A stretch of DNA of 45,976 nt from Methylomonas sp. GTDB lineage: Bacteria > Pseudomonadota > Gammaproteobacteria > Methylococcales > Methylomonadaceae. The stretch spans positions 1 to 45,976 of the forward strand of contig JALSJK010000152.1 in assembly GCA_026989395.1 (NCBI GenBank), read 5' to 3'. Below, piece by piece: positions 6,056 through 15,434 of the stretch. The notes under the pieces were generated by a model. It was given only the letters and a program-made list of their open reading frames with translations. It had not been told where the DNA came from and did not search any database. How positions within the stretch are numbered: the stretch's first letter is position 1; the number at the start of each line of letters is the position of its first letter. A program made the translations under genes and the position numbers.

Positions 6056-9000
6056 ATGAACTCACAACAAAGTCATTTAGATAAACTGGTTGCTTTTTCT
6101 CTAGATGGAGGGTTACCGCTTTTTATATTTGTATTGTCTTTAACGCTTGGAGCCATCGCTCTTATTTTTACCCCACGTGAAGAAGAACCGCAGATTGTTG
6201 TCCCTATGGCCGACATACTGGTTGCTGCTCCAGGGTTATCAGCTGAACAAGTTGAAAAACAAGTAACCCTTCGCATGGAAAAACTACTGTCCCAAATACC
6301 AGGTGTAGAACACGTTTATTCAACATCGCTAAATGGACAGGCAGTGGTTACTCTACGGTTTTATGTAGGTGAAGATAGAGAAGACTCCTTATTTAATACG
6401 TACAACAAACTTTATTCCAACCAAGATCAAATCCCTTCTGTAGTAAAAAGCTGGGTTATCAAACCAGTGGAAGTTGATGATGTTCCCATCGTTCTATTGG
6501 GATTGTGGAGCAGCCAACCCGATTTATACAGTGACTTTGAATTAAAACGATTTGCGGATGAAATTAGCACTCATCTACAACAAATTGAAAACACTAATCA
6601 AATAACGATCACGGCTGGGCGACCAAGGACAATCAATATTCTCCTAAATCCACAAAGCCTAAAAGCTAGAAAAACAACTGCTCTGGAGGTTATCCGCGCC
6701 ATTAAAACCTCCAATAATTTATATAATGCCGGCTTGGTTTCATTGAATAATCAATCAATTATTTTGGAGTCTGGTGATTTTTTTCGTTCTCTTGAGCAAA
6801 TAAAAACGCTACCGGTCAATATTTTAAATGGCCGACCAGTTTATTTACAGGATGTTGCCGAAATCTCTGATGGACCGGCTGAAGTGGAAAATTATAGCTG
6901 GATAGAATTTGCAGCCAATCATCAGCTTTCTAAAAAACTCCAAAGTGACTACCCAATGATAACCCTGGCCGTTGCTAAAAAAAGAGGTTCCAATGCGGTC
7001 TGGGTCGCTGACAACATCCATGAAAAAATCAAGGAATTACAACAACAACTGCTACCTCCCGAAGTTCATGTCGAAGTGCTTCGAGATTACGGCAAAACGG
7101 CAGATGAAAAAGTCTCCAGTCTCACTTCAAATTTGGCCTTTGCCGTTGTTACCGTTGTGGTATTTATAGGTGTCTTTCTTGGATGGCGTCCTGCTCTGGT
7201 AGTTGGACTGGCGATTCCGATTTGTTATGGATTAACATTAATGTTAGATATGGCCTTTGGCTACACTATTAATCGAGTAACGCTATTCGCATTGATCCTT
7301 TCTTTAGGATTACTGGTTGATGACCCAATTACCGGAATCGATAATATCGAGCGCTTTATGCGTCAAGGTACGGGAGATTTTAAAGAACGAATAGTCAGTG
7401 CCATGTCAGAAATTCGTTCGGCATTGATCATGTCTACTATTACAATTATATTGGCATTTGTACCATTAGCATTTATTACTGGAATGATGGGGCCTTATAT
7501 GGCCCCAATGGCATTTAATGTGCCTGTTGCTGTTTCATTTTCTACTGTGGTTGCTTTTATGGTCACACCCTGGCTTGCGAGCAAAGCGCTCAAACCAGCT
7601 GAACAAGCAAGCACATCGCAAGGCTTACTTTCTCTTTATCAAAAGATACTCGGGCCTTGTATTGCCACCTGCAAAAGAGCCTGGCTTATTATTTTAGCTG
7701 TATTTGTTTTGTTCGTTTTAACTGCCTGTTTACCTTTACTACGATCAGTACCTCTAAAATTATTACCATTTGACAACAAAAATGAATTACAAATTTTAAT
7801 TGATTTACCTGAAGGAAGCACGCTTGAACAAACAGCGGCTATCACCAAGAAGGCCGCAGTCATAGCAAAACAATTACCTGAAGTTAATGCTGTTGCCAGC
7901 TTTGTTGGCATCCCTTCGCCAATGGATTTCAATGGCATGGTTCGGCATTATTATCAACGCAAAATGCCCCATTTGGCCGATATCAGACTAACATTGGCTC
8001 ACAAAAGTGAAAGAGAACATCAATCGCATGCCGTTTTAATTCGTTTACGTAAAATGCTTGAGCCGCTTAATACCAATGGCATTCTAATCAAGGTAGTTGA
8101 AGTGCCACCCGGCCCTCCTGTATTAAGTACGGTGACAGTTGAAGTCTATGGCGATACTCACACCTCCTATGAACAACAACGCCATGCCGCTGCCACGGTT
8201 ATGGAACGATTAAAAAAAGAACCTTTTGTTGTTGAAGTCGATTCCAGCGTCGAAAGTGACCACAACCGCTGGCGCTTTGTCACGGATAAAGAAAAAGCTG
8301 CTTTGTCTGGTATATCGACTGAAGATATTGCTTTAAATCTTTCATTGGCCAATCATGGTTTAATAGCTGGTAGTTATAATCTGGAGCGAGAATCAAACCC
8401 TCTTCCAATCTTATTGCAAGTGCCAAAGCCTCTGAGAACAAGTCAGGAACAACTAGGCGCCATTCCTGTAAAATCCAGAGTTACAGGTAATATGGCAAAA
8501 ATTATTCCCATCAGCGAATTAGGCACATTTGTTGACAAACCAGCGGACAAAGCAATCTATCATAAAGATTTGAAGCCAGTAGTTTACGTAACTGCAGAAC
8601 TAGAAGGCCGAACACCTGCCGAAGTTATTCTAGATGTCAAGGCTGATTTAGGTTCACAAGATACAGAACAAAGTGACTGGCAAAACCGTACTTTTTTTAA
8701 TTCCGGCGGAGGCATTCCTTGGCAATTACCACAAAATATAAAAACCGTATGGGATGGCGAAGGTGAGTGGCGAATTACTATCCGTGTTTTTCGAGATATG
8801 GGCATTGCTTTTGCTTTTGCACTGGTCGCAATATTTATTGTACTCCGCATTCAAACTCGCTCCGCCACATTGTCCGGAATCATCATGCTATCCATTCCAT
8901 TGACCGTAATAGGCATCATGCCCGGGTTCTGGCTTTTAAATCAATTTGGCGAACGCTCCATTGAAAATACCCCAGACCCAGTATTGTTCACTGCAACGGC

Positions 9001-9316
9001 AATGATCGGTATGATTGCATTGGCCGGAATTGTGATTCGAAATTCCTTAATATTAATTGAATTTATCACTGCCGCAAGAGCAAACGGCATGCCATTAAAT
9101 GACGCTTTGCTTCAGGCAGGCGCCATTCGAATGCGACCGGTATTACTTACTGCTGGCACAACATTATTAGGCAACTTGGTAATTACACTTGACCCTGTTT
9201 TCAGTGGCTTAGCTATTGCTATTATTTTCGGCATTTTAGCCTCTACACTTTTCACTTTAGTCGTTATTCCAGTCGTTTATTTTCTAATTTATTCTCCAAA
9301 AAACGCTCAGCAGTAG
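6056..9316 (+). CDS. RND family efflux permease
   Basis: 1086 residues, the usual length for an AcrB-type inner-membrane proton/drug antiporter. The first membrane helix is at about 15-35, followed by a large periplasmic part, a block of helices at about 355-560, a second periplasmic part, and a final helix block from about 905. The helix 4 proton-relay aspartates are present as LGLLVDDPITGIDNIERF (about residue 422). AGGAG lies 11 nt before the ATG. The gene precedes its adaptor (stop, then ATG 9 nt later), the reverse of the common adaptor-permease order; no outer-membrane channel gene is nearby. Substrate cannot be read from the sequence. With the adaptor gene broken, the pump may be inactive or may borrow another adaptor. 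Confidence 0.92.
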   Translation: MNSQQSHLDKLVAFSLDGGLPLFIFVLSLTLGAIALIFTPREEEPQIVVPMADILVAAPGLSAEQVEKQVTLRMEKLLSQIPGVEHVYSTSLNGQAVVTLRFYVGEDREDSLFNTYNKLYSNQDQIPSVVKSWVIKPVEVDDVPIVLLGLWSSQPDLYSDFELKRFADEISTHLQQIENTNQITITAGRPRTINILLNPQSLKARKTTALEVIRAIKTSNNLYNAGLVSLNNQSIILESGDFFRSLEQIKTLPVNILNGRPVYLQDVAEISDGPAEVENYSWIEFAANHQLSKKLQSDYPMITLAVAKKRGSNAVWVADNIHEKIKELQQQLLPPEVHVEVLRDYGKTADEKVSSLTSNLAFAVVTVVVFIGVFLGWRPALVVGLAIPICYGLTLMLDMAFGYTINRVTLFALILSLGLLVDDPITGIDNIERFMRQGTGDFKERIVSAMSEIRSALIMSTITIILAFVPLAFITGMMGPYMAPMAFNVPVAVSFSTVVAFMVTPWLASKALKPAEQASTSQGLLSLYQKILGPCIATCKRAWLIILAVFVLFVLTACLPLLRSVPLKLLPFDNKNELQILIDLPEGSTLEQTAAITKKAAVIAKQLPEVNAVASFVGIPSPMDFNGMVRHYYQRKMPHLADIRLTLAHKSEREHQSHAVLIRLRKMLEPLNTNGILIKVVEVPPGPPVLSTVTVEVYGDTHTSYEQQRHAAATVMERLKKEPFVVEVDSSVESDHNRWRFVTDKEKAALSGISTEDIALNLSLANHGLIAGSYNLERESNPLPILLQVPKPLRTSQEQLGAIPVKSRVTGNMAKIIPISELGTFVDKPADKAIYHKDLKPVVYVTAELEGRTPAEVILDVKADLGSQDTEQSDWQNRTFFNSGGGIPWQLPQNIKTVWDGEGEWRITIRVFRDMGIAFAFALVAIFIVLRIQTRSATLSGIIMLSIPLTVIGIMPGFWLLNQFGERSIENTPDPVLFTATAMIGMIALAGIVIRNSLILIEFITAARANGMPLNDALLQAGAIRMRPVLLTAGTTLLGNLVITLDPVFSGLAIAIIFGILASTLFTLVVIPVVYFLIYSPKNAQQ

Positions 9317-9325
9317 GATCTTATC

Positions 9326-10495
9326 ATGCAAAACAAATTAACAACATTTGGCGCACCAATCGGGGCATTGATTTTACTAATACTCATGATTATGTGGCAA
9401 GCAGGCTCATTCAATGACAAAATTGAACCTGGTGTTATTCCTGCCCAAAAGACCTATCATGGTAAAACCCTAACCCTAAGCACGGAAGACATTGGTAAAT
9501 ATACTGTTTACGGTCAAAAATACCTCACTACATTCATAATAATTGATTTTCATTCAGTATGTTACAGAATGTCAAAAGTGCATTTTTCAGCGTAAACAGT
9601 ATATGAAGATGTTTCTGCAACAGTCCGTTCACAACATTCGACTGATATCGCTGCACAAATTTTAGCTACCATAAAAAAAATACATGTTAAAGCCGGCGAC
9701 CTAGTCAAAAAAGGTGATTTACTGATTGAACTGGATGATAGAAATATGCGCGCTAACACTGCGCAAGTACGCGCAAATATTCGTGCCATCAAAGCACGGT
9801 TGCTGGAAGCAAAATCAAATTTCACAAGAATAAAAAACTTGTACGCCAGCGAAAGTGCAACAAAAGCGGATTTTGATGGCGCGGCTGCGAATTACGAAAG
9901 CATTAAGGCTCAACTCGCGAGTGCACGACAAGCATTACAGGGATCAGCGACTGTTTTGAGTTACAGCAAAATTGTTGCTCCCTTTTCTGCCAGAGTAACC
10001 GATAAATTTGCTGAAGCTGGCGATCTTGCTTCACCAGGCTTAAAGCTATTAACCCTATACAATCCCGAATTACTTCGTATTGATGCTAATGTACGAGAAT
10101 CTTTGGCATTATCATTAAAAATCGGTCAAACTTTGAAAACAAAAATTGTTGCCCTTAACCTGAATATTCCTGCAATTATTGAAGAAATTGTTCCGGCTGC
10201 CGACCCTGGAGCACGCAGCTTTTTAATCAAAGCAAAAGTAAATTCACATCCGCAATTACACCCAGGAATGTTTGCTAAAATCCAGATACCTACCGGCAAG
10301 CACTTACAATTATCAGTCCCAATTAATTATATTAGACAAATTGGACAACTCGATATGGTATGGGTTTTGGAGGGTTCCATCCCAGTACGCCGCTTTATCC
10401 GTACCGGTCAACAAAGCATGGAACAAGTTATGGTCATTTCCGGTCTGAACCCCGGAGAAAAATTAATTGACCCGAAAGATATAAAAAATCTGTAG
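9326..10495 (+). pseudogene. RND periplasmic adaptor gene split by a 100-bp insertion
   Basis: The frame opens at ATG 9326 with an N-terminal membrane anchor (about residues 10-28). It would encode a membrane-fusion protein: lipoyl half (HVKAGDLVKKGDLLIELDD), coiled-coil hairpin, second lipoyl half (YSKIVAPFSARV) and beta-barrel end (HPGMFAKIQI). At 9502-9601 a palindromic element plus a TA duplication adds 102 bases, so the frame is kept, but a TAA stop (9593-9595) inside the right inverted repeat ends translation at residue 89. Removing the insert joins GGT AAA TAT GAA GAT and restores a 355-residue protein, normal for the family. Restart at ATG 9746 would lose the anchor and first lipoyl half, so the gene is probably non-functional. 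Confidence 0.85.
9502..9601. mobile_element. 100-bp MITE-like insertion with TA duplication
   Basis: The ends TACTGTTTACG (9502-9512) and CGTAAACAGTA (9591-9601) are perfect 11-bp inverted repeats, and similarity between the arms (CAAAAAT, ACATTC) continues inward. The element is flanked by TA on each side (9500-9501, 9602-9603), and one TA suffices to rebuild the adaptor frame. TA duplication and such ends are typical of the IS630/Tc1-mariner group; at 100 bp with no gene it would be non-autonomous. No parent transposase is in the window. Confidence 0.85.
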
Positions 10496-10539
10496 CCATA
10501 TCTTTTTTAAAAATGGCCCAAAAAGAGTATAAAAAAGAA

Positions 10540-10616
10540 TGGGGTGAACGATGGGGCTCGAACCCACGACAACCGGAATCACAATCCGGGGCTCTACCAA
10601 CTGAGCTACGCTCACC
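10540..10616 (-). tRNA. tRNA-His (GTG)
   Basis: The minus strand gives a complete cloverleaf: acceptor GTGAGCG paired with CGTTCAC, the extra G-1 typical of tRNA-His opposite C73, anticodon loop TTGTGAT with GTG, T-arm GGTTCGAGCC and an encoded CCA. It is the last of three tRNA genes. Confidence 0.95.
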
Positions 10617-10635
10617 ATAAAGTCAAACTAGAGAA

Positions 10636-10712
10636 TGGCACGCTTGGCAGGATTCGAACCTGCGACCCTCGGCTTAGAAGGCCGATGCTCTATCCAGCTG
10701 AGCTACAAGCGC
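10636..10712 (-). tRNA. tRNA-Arg (TCT)
   Basis: Cloverleaf on the minus strand: acceptor GCGCTTG with CAAGCGT, D-arm AGCTCAGCTGGATAGAGC, anticodon TCT within CCTTCTAAG, T-loop GTTCGAATC, discriminator G and encoded CCA. Middle gene of the Pro-Arg-His cluster. Confidence 0.95.
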
Positions 10713-10717
10713 ATAAT

Positions 10718-10794
10718 TGGTCGGGGTAGAGGGATTCGAACCCCCGACATCCTGCTCCCAAAGCAGGCGCGCTACCAAACTGCGCTATACCCCG
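10718..10794 (-). tRNA. tRNA-Pro (TGG)
   Basis: Cloverleaf on the minus strand: acceptor CGGGGTA with TACCCCG, anticodon TGG within CTTTGGGAG, T-arm GGGGGTTCGAATCCC and encoded CCA. First gene of the cluster, 5 nt before tRNA-Arg. Confidence 0.95.
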
Positions 10795-10846
10795 TACAAT
10801 TTATTTTTGCTCTTGCTAGTCATCGCCAGCAACGCTAAAAACGAGA

Positions 10847-10875
10847 ATAATACTTAGTTTTACACTAATCGTCAA
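10847..10875 (-). promoter_or_regulatory. Sigma-70 promoter of the tRNA operon
   Basis: On the minus strand TTGACG (10870-10875), a 17-nt spacer and TATTAT (10847-10852) closely match the -35 and -10 boxes. Transcription would start near 10840, about 45 nt before tRNA-Pro, and run through tRNA-Arg and tRNA-His. Confidence 0.75.
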
Positions 10876-10927
10876 TGGTTATTTTTGTTTTCTGAATGAC
10901 TTAAAGCAACAGAAATTACCATGGGAT

Positions 10928-11560
10928 TTATAACTGAGTTTTCACTAATTGATAAATTTCCTCAGCCGCTATTTCGGAATCTTTCAATATTTTTTCTAAT
11001 TCTTCAACAGCGCCTTTGGCAAACAACTGATCTTTAATCCCAGCGATATTGACATAAACATTGAGAGCGGAACTTTTTAAAGCAGCCCGTGCGGCCTCCA
11101 CGGCAACACCCGCATCAGTAATCAAATTTTTGTTACCTTTATTAGCAGCATTTCGACTCAATTGAATCGCCTCAGCACTGCCTCTAACACAAGCCAGCGG
11201 CACACTGGTTGCTGTTTTTAGAGCCTGCTGAATGGCTTCATTACGAATCCGTTTTTCATCAATGGTTATTTTCGGCAAACGATACGCTTCCATAACCAGT
11301 TCAAATGCCTCAACATCCTTTTTAATTAATTCGGTAAATTGCTCCCGTAATGCCTCTGATTTTTGCAGTAATGCCCGCATCTCATCTTCAACATCTGCAT
11401 ATTGAGATTTGCCAATAGTGAGATTGCATACCATACTGATTAATCCTGCTGCACTCGCTCCCATCATTGCGGCCACACCTCCCCCTCCAGGTGCAGGTGA
11501 TTTGCTCGCTAATTGATCTAAAAAATCTTGGATTGTTTGATCTTTTACGGCTTTCATCAT
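10928..11560 (-). CDS. Cyclodeaminase/cyclohydrolase family protein (FTCD C-terminal-like)
   Basis: About 210 residues, a single all-helical domain of the formiminotransferase-cyclodeaminase/methenyl-THF cyclohydrolase type. The signature near the start is SPAPGGGGVAAMMGASAAGL, followed by a long helix bundle. Such stand-alone proteins act on folate one-carbon derivatives (formimino-THF or methenyl-THF), but the exact substrate cannot be told here. The start overlaps the cysS stop in TAATGATG, so translation is probably coupled; the TTG further upstream lies inside cysS and is less likely. In other gammaproteobacteria folD sits near cysS, which fits a folate theme. Confidence 0.85.
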   Translation of the reverse strand: MMKAVKDQTIQDFLDQLASKSPAPGGGGVAAMMGASAAGLISMVCNLTIGKSQYADVEDEMRALLQKSEALREQFTELIKKDVEAFELVMEAYRLPKITIDEKRIRNEAIQQALKTATSVPLACVRGSAEAIQLSRNAANKGNKNLITDAGVAVEAARAALKSSALNVYVNIAGIKDQLFAKGAVEELEKILKDSEIAAEEIYQLVKTQL

Positions 11561-12945
11561 TATTCCCGACGCCAATTGGTTCCACCGGGCACGTCTTCCA
11601 AAACAACACCTAGTGTTTTTAACTCATCTCTAATCTGGTCTGCCATAGCCCAGTCTTTATTTTTCTTTGCCTCCAGACGTTTTTGAATGGCAACTTCAAT
11701 TTCAGTTTCAGAAAGTCCGCTCTCAACATCGCCCCCACCTTTTAAAAACTGTTCTGGTTCATCTTGCAAAATACCTAATACATCTGCCAAATTTTTCAAG
11801 GTTCTCGCCAAAACTACTGCCTTTTCCGGATCTGCCTCTTTAATTCTGTTTAATTCTCTGGCAATTTCAAACAACACTGCCAAAGCTTCTGGGGTATTAA
11901 AATCATCATCCATCGCCTGTTGAAAACGTTCTTTATATCGGCTGTCAATTTCGGTTTCATTGGCTTTAATTCCACGTAAAGCTGTATAGAACCTTGTTAG
12001 TGCTGTAGCAGCTTCATCCAAATGTTCTTCCGAATAATTCAGCGGGCTTCGATAGTGACTAGATAAAATAAAAAACCGTATAATTTCCGGTCGATAGCGT
12101 TTTAAAACCTCACGAACTGTAAAAAAATTTCCTAGAGATTTGGACATTTTTTCTTCATTGACACGCACAAACCCATTATGCATCCAGACATTAACAAAAT
12201 GTTCACCCGTTGCACCTTCAGACTGGGCGATTTCATTTTCATGGTGTGGGAATTGTAAATCCATGCCTCCGCCATGAATATCAAAATGATTACCCAAACA
12301 TCCCGTCGACATCGCTGAACACTCTATATGCCAGCCCGGTCTACCTGCGCCCCAAGGCGAATCCCAAGAAGGCTCGCCGGGCTTGGCCATTTTCCATAAT
12401 ACAAAGTCCAGAGGATTTTGTTTTGATTGATCAACTTCCACACGCTCCCCAGCTTGCAGATCAGCAAGATTTTTTCCTGATAACTGCCCATAATCTGAAA
12501 ATTTACTCACTGAATAATAAACATCGCCATTAGCCCCAATATAGGCCAAACCATTATCTAGTAAGGCTTGAATCATTTTAATAATATCTTCCATCGACTG
12601 GGTAGCCCTGGGCTCCAGATCAGGGGGTAATACTGCCAATGCCCGTTCGTCATCGTGCATGGCATCGATAAAGCGTTCGGTTAAATCCGAAAACTGCTCA
12701 TTATTTTCGTTAGCGCGCTGGATAATTTTGTCATCAATATCTGTAATATTTCTAACATAGGTCAGATCGTAACCCAAATAGCGAAAATACCGTGCTACAA
12801 CATCAAACACCACCATAACTCTGGCATGGCCAATATGACAATAGTCATAAACCGTCATCCCGCAAACGTACATACCTACCTTGCCTTCAACACGAGGCTT
12901 GAATTGTTCTTTTTGGCGCGTCAGAGTGTTATATATTTTCAGCAT
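11560..12945 (-). CDS. cysS: Cysteine--tRNA ligase
   Basis: 461 residues, full length for the class I cysteinyl-tRNA synthetase that charges tRNA-Cys in the cytoplasm. Visible marks are Cys28 (zinc ligand) followed by the HIGH motif at 37-40 (CHIGHAR), further zinc-region residues in HIECSAMS and [12 protein letters not shown], and the KMSKS loop ([11 protein letters not shown]). ATG start. The cyclophilin and lpxH genes start on the other strand 118 bases away; cysS, ppi and lpxH also cluster in Escherichia coli. Confidence 0.97.
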   Translation of the reverse strand: MLKIYNTLTRQKEQFKPRVEGKVGMYVCGMTVYDYCHIGHARVMVVFDVVARYFRYLGYDLTYVRNITDIDDKIIQRANENNEQFSDLTERFIDAMHDDERALAVLPPDLEPRATQSMEDIIKMIQALLDNGLAYIGANGDVYYSVSKFSDYGQLSGKNLADLQAGERVEVDQSKQNPLDFVLWKMAKPGEPSWDSPWGAGRPGWHIECSAMSTGCLGNHFDIHGGGMDLQFPHHENEIAQSEGATGEHFVNVWMHNGFVRVNEEKMSKSLGNFFTVREVLKRYRPEIIRFFILSSHYRSPLNYSEEHLDEAATALTRFYTALRGIKANETEIDSRYKERFQQAMDDDFNTPEALAVLFEIARELNRIKEADPEKAVVLARTLKNLADVLGILQDEPEQFLKGGGDVESGLSETEIEVAIQKRLEAKKNKDWAMADQIRDELKTLGVVLEDVPGGTNWRRE

Positions 12946-13063
12946 ATTATTGAAATTGAACGTGACTTTGATTAGAGCTATTCAATCTAACAATATTAAG
13001 GCTTCTCTTTCAAGTAAAAAACACATAGAATTTCATATTTGCATCACCAACAGGGATAACTTT

Positions 13064-13645
13064 ATGCGCATAATATTTTTTTCCATGATGCTGTTATTAA
13101 CCTCAACATCCATTTTTGCAACGGAAAACAAAATGTCAGACACTCCAAATAAAGTAAAATTAACCACTACCTTAGGCACCATCGTCATCCAGCTGGATAC
13201 TGAAAAAGCACCTGTTTCTTCAAAAAACTTTATCCAGTATGTTAAAGACGGCTTTTATGATGGCACCATTTTTCACCGGGTTATTCCTGGCTTTATGGCA
13301 CAAGGCGGCGGTTTTACTGCTGATTTTGAGCAAAAAAACACTCGGGATCCCATCAAAAATGAAGCTGATAATGGCCTAAAAAACTCACGCGGCTCAATTG
13401 CTATGGCCCGAACTTCCGATCCAAATTCTGCCACTGCACAGTTTTTTATTAATCTTAAAGATAATTCGTTTCTTGATCACACCAGCCCAACTCCCAGCGG
13501 CTGGGGTTATGCTGTCTTTGGTCAAGTTATTGAAGGCATGGATGTGGTCGATGAAATGGCAAAACAGCCCACCGGAAATCATGGCCCTCATCAGGATGTA
13601 CCCAAAACTGACATCGTTATTACCAAGGCTGAAATAGTCGAATAG
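13064..13645 (+). CDS. Peptidyl-prolyl cis-trans isomerase, cyclophilin type, exported
   Basis: 193 residues. A cyclophilin fold is shown by [25 protein letters not shown] and [17 protein letters not shown], which catalyse proline isomerisation. The start at 13064 is chosen because GGGA precedes it and it gives a signal peptide ([18 protein letters not shown]) pointing to the periplasm, as in PpiA. An inner ATG (13133) would give a cytoplasmic PpiB-like form; the genomic position next to cysS and lpxH is that of ppiB. Which form is made is not certain. Confidence 0.92.
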   Translation: MRIIFFSMMLLLTSTSIFATENKMSDTPNKVKLTTTLGTIVIQLDTEKAPVSSKNFIQYVKDGFYDGTIFHRVIPGFMAQGGGFTADFEQKNTRDPIKNEADNGLKNSRGSIAMARTSDPNSATAQFFINLKDNSFLDHTSPTPSGWGYAVFGQVIEGMDVVDEMAKQPTGNHGPHQDVPKTDIVITKAEIVE

Positions 13646-13724
13646 CACTTGGTTTTCCAGCCACGGGCAGTTAACTTGCTTGTGGCTGGCTATTGCTTAC
13701 TCTTACTTCCTATCAACATCTCTT

Positions 13725-14453
13725 TTGAAGAACGAAATTCTATTTATCTCTGATCTTCACCTTGCTTTCGAAAAACCTGAAGTCACCAAGCGATTTCTTG
13801 ATTTTTTAGATAATCACGCAAGCAAAGCAAAATCTTTGTATATACTGGGGGATTTATTTGATTCCTGGGTTGGCGACGATGATTTCACGCCGCCAGGCAA
13901 TAAAATCAGAAGACATTTAAAAAAGCTGACAACATCTGGAACTTCTGTTTATTTTCAGCCCGGGAATCGTGATTTTTTGATTGGTAAACAGTTTTGCCAG
14001 GAAACGGGGGTGACGTTGCTGGAAGATTACGCCGTAATAGATCTTTTTGGCACGCCAACTTTATTAATGCATGGCGATTTATTATGTAGTGACGATCTCC
14101 CTTATTTGGCTTTTAGAGAAAAATCGCATACCCCGGAATGGATTAATGATGTACTGTCGAAACCATTGCCTCTTAGACTTCTTTATGCGCGATGGTACCG
14201 CTTGCGCAGTTTCCTTCATAAACGCAAAAAAAATCAAGAAATCATGGATGTCAATCAAAATACTGTCATTGACACCATGCGCCAATACGGTGTTCAGCGG
14301 TTAATTCATGGCCACACGCATCGACCTGCTGTCCATGATTTTTTTATTGATCAGCAGCCAGCACAACGATTTGTGCTGGCTGAATGGACTAAATCAGAAG
14401 CAAGCTCGCTAAAATGGTTAGACTCAGGTTATTCAATTATCAATTTAGCGTAA
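13725..14453 (+). CDS. lpxH: UDP-2,3-diacylglucosamine diphosphatase
   Basis: About 242 residues. LpxH removes UMP to make lipid X in lipid A synthesis at the inner membrane face. The metallophosphoesterase motifs are all there: ISDLHL near the start, GDLFDSWVGDD, GNRDFLIG, LMHGD and the final GHTHRP. No ATG is available near the family start; TTG at 13725 gives MKNEILFISDLHL, fitting homologs, while a TTG at 13680 would add 15 residues. The 3' end overlaps the convergent peptidase gene by 9 bases. Confidence 0.93.
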   Translation: MKNEILFISDLHLAFEKPEVTKRFLDFLDNHASKAKSLYILGDLFDSWVGDDDFTPPGNKIRRHLKKLTTSGTSVYFQPGNRDFLIGKQFCQETGVTLLEDYAVIDLFGTPTLLMHGDLLCSDDLPYLAFREKSHTPEWINDVLSKPLPLRLLYARWYRLRSFLHKRKKNQEIMDVNQNTVIDTMRQYGVQRLIHGHTHRPAVHDFFIDQQPAQRFVLAEWTKSEASSLKWLDSGYSIINLA

Positions 14454-15425
14454 TGACAAATTATTGAGCACCGCACCTATTGCATGACCAAATTGCGCGC
14501 CCATTTTTCCAACCAAACGATCAATCAATCTTTCTTCCTGGGTAAAGTTCTCAATTTTCTTAGCGCCAATAATTTCTCTAGCTACAAAGTCATCACTGCC
14601 AATCTCATCCGTAAGACCCAGCTTAATACTTTCGGCTCCAGTCCAAACTAACCCAGAAAACATTTCAGGAGTTTCTTTTAAACGCTCACCACGACCTTGT
14701 TTTACCGCGCCAATAAATTGCTGATGTACTTGATCTATCAGCGTCTGCATGTATTTGATTTCCTGCTTTTTCACTGGAGAGAAAGGATCCATGATGGCTT
14801 TATGCTCCCCTGCAGTAACTAAACGACGCTCAACGCCAAATTTTTCCATGGCACCGACAAAACCAAATCCATTCATAATCACCCCAATAGAGCCTACAAT
14901 GCTAGCCGGGTTGACAAAAATTTTATCTGCCGCTGAAGCAATGTAATAACAACCTGAAGCACACATATCTGAAATTACGGCATAAATCGGAAGATCAGGA
15001 TGCTGTTTTTTGATCGCCCTGATCTCATTATAAATATAATCAGCCTGCACTGGACTTCCCCCCGGTGAATTGGCATGTAAAATTATCCCTTTGGTCCCGT
15101 TATTTTTAACTGCTGCCCGCAGCCCTTTAATCACTGCTGTGGCATTGGTTTCCTCACCTTCAGCAATCATTCCTACAATATCAATCATTGCGGTATGGTT
15201 ATTTTCACTAGAACCAAGATCCTTGGAAAACCGGGGATAAACCGCAATTATTAATAAAACCAATAAATAGGCAGCCATTAAACTTTTAAAAAAGATCCCC
15301 CATCGCCGGGTCTTTTTTTGCTCATCAACAGCGGCGAAAGCTAACTTCTCAATAACTTCTCTTTCCCAACCTGGCTTTTCAGGTTTTGATCCCATTGAGG
15401 ACGATTCCATTGGATTTTCAGACAT
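14445..15425 (-). CDS. sppA: S49 family signal peptide peptidase, SppA-like
   Basis: 326 residues, the short form of the S49 family rather than the double-domain E. coli SppA. One membrane helix (about 47-66, SLMAAYLLVLLIIAVYP) anchors the protein with the catalytic part in the periplasm. The serine nucleophile lies in MCASGCYYIASAADKIF, and the matching lysine in the GVERRLVTAGEHKA region; HANSPGGSPVQA forms the oxyanion area. It would degrade cleaved signal peptides in the membrane. It follows the HAD gene by 9 bases, the same rluC-HAD-sppA order seen in pseudomonads. Confidence 0.9.
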   Translation of the reverse strand: MSENPMESSSMGSKPEKPGWEREVIEKLAFAAVDEQKKTRRWGIFFKSLMAAYLLVLLIIAVYPRFSKDLGSSENNHTAMIDIVGMIAEGEETNATAVIKGLRAAVKNNGTKGIILHANSPGGSPVQADYIYNEIRAIKKQHPDLPIYAVISDMCASGCYYIASAADKIFVNPASIVGSIGVIMNGFGFVGAMEKFGVERRLVTAGEHKAIMDPFSPVKKQEIKYMQTLIDQVHQQFIGAVKQGRGERLKETPEMFSGLVWTGAESIKLGLTDEIGSDDFVAREIIGAKKIENFTQEERLIDRLVGKMGAQFGHAIGAVLNNLSLR

Positions 15426-15434
15426 TTTTACCCC

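Noticed and set aside
10544-10838. Plus-strand frames across the tRNA cluster
   Set aside because: They are reverse complements of tRNA genes; the apparent protein text (such as GFEPAT) is the usual tRNA artefact.
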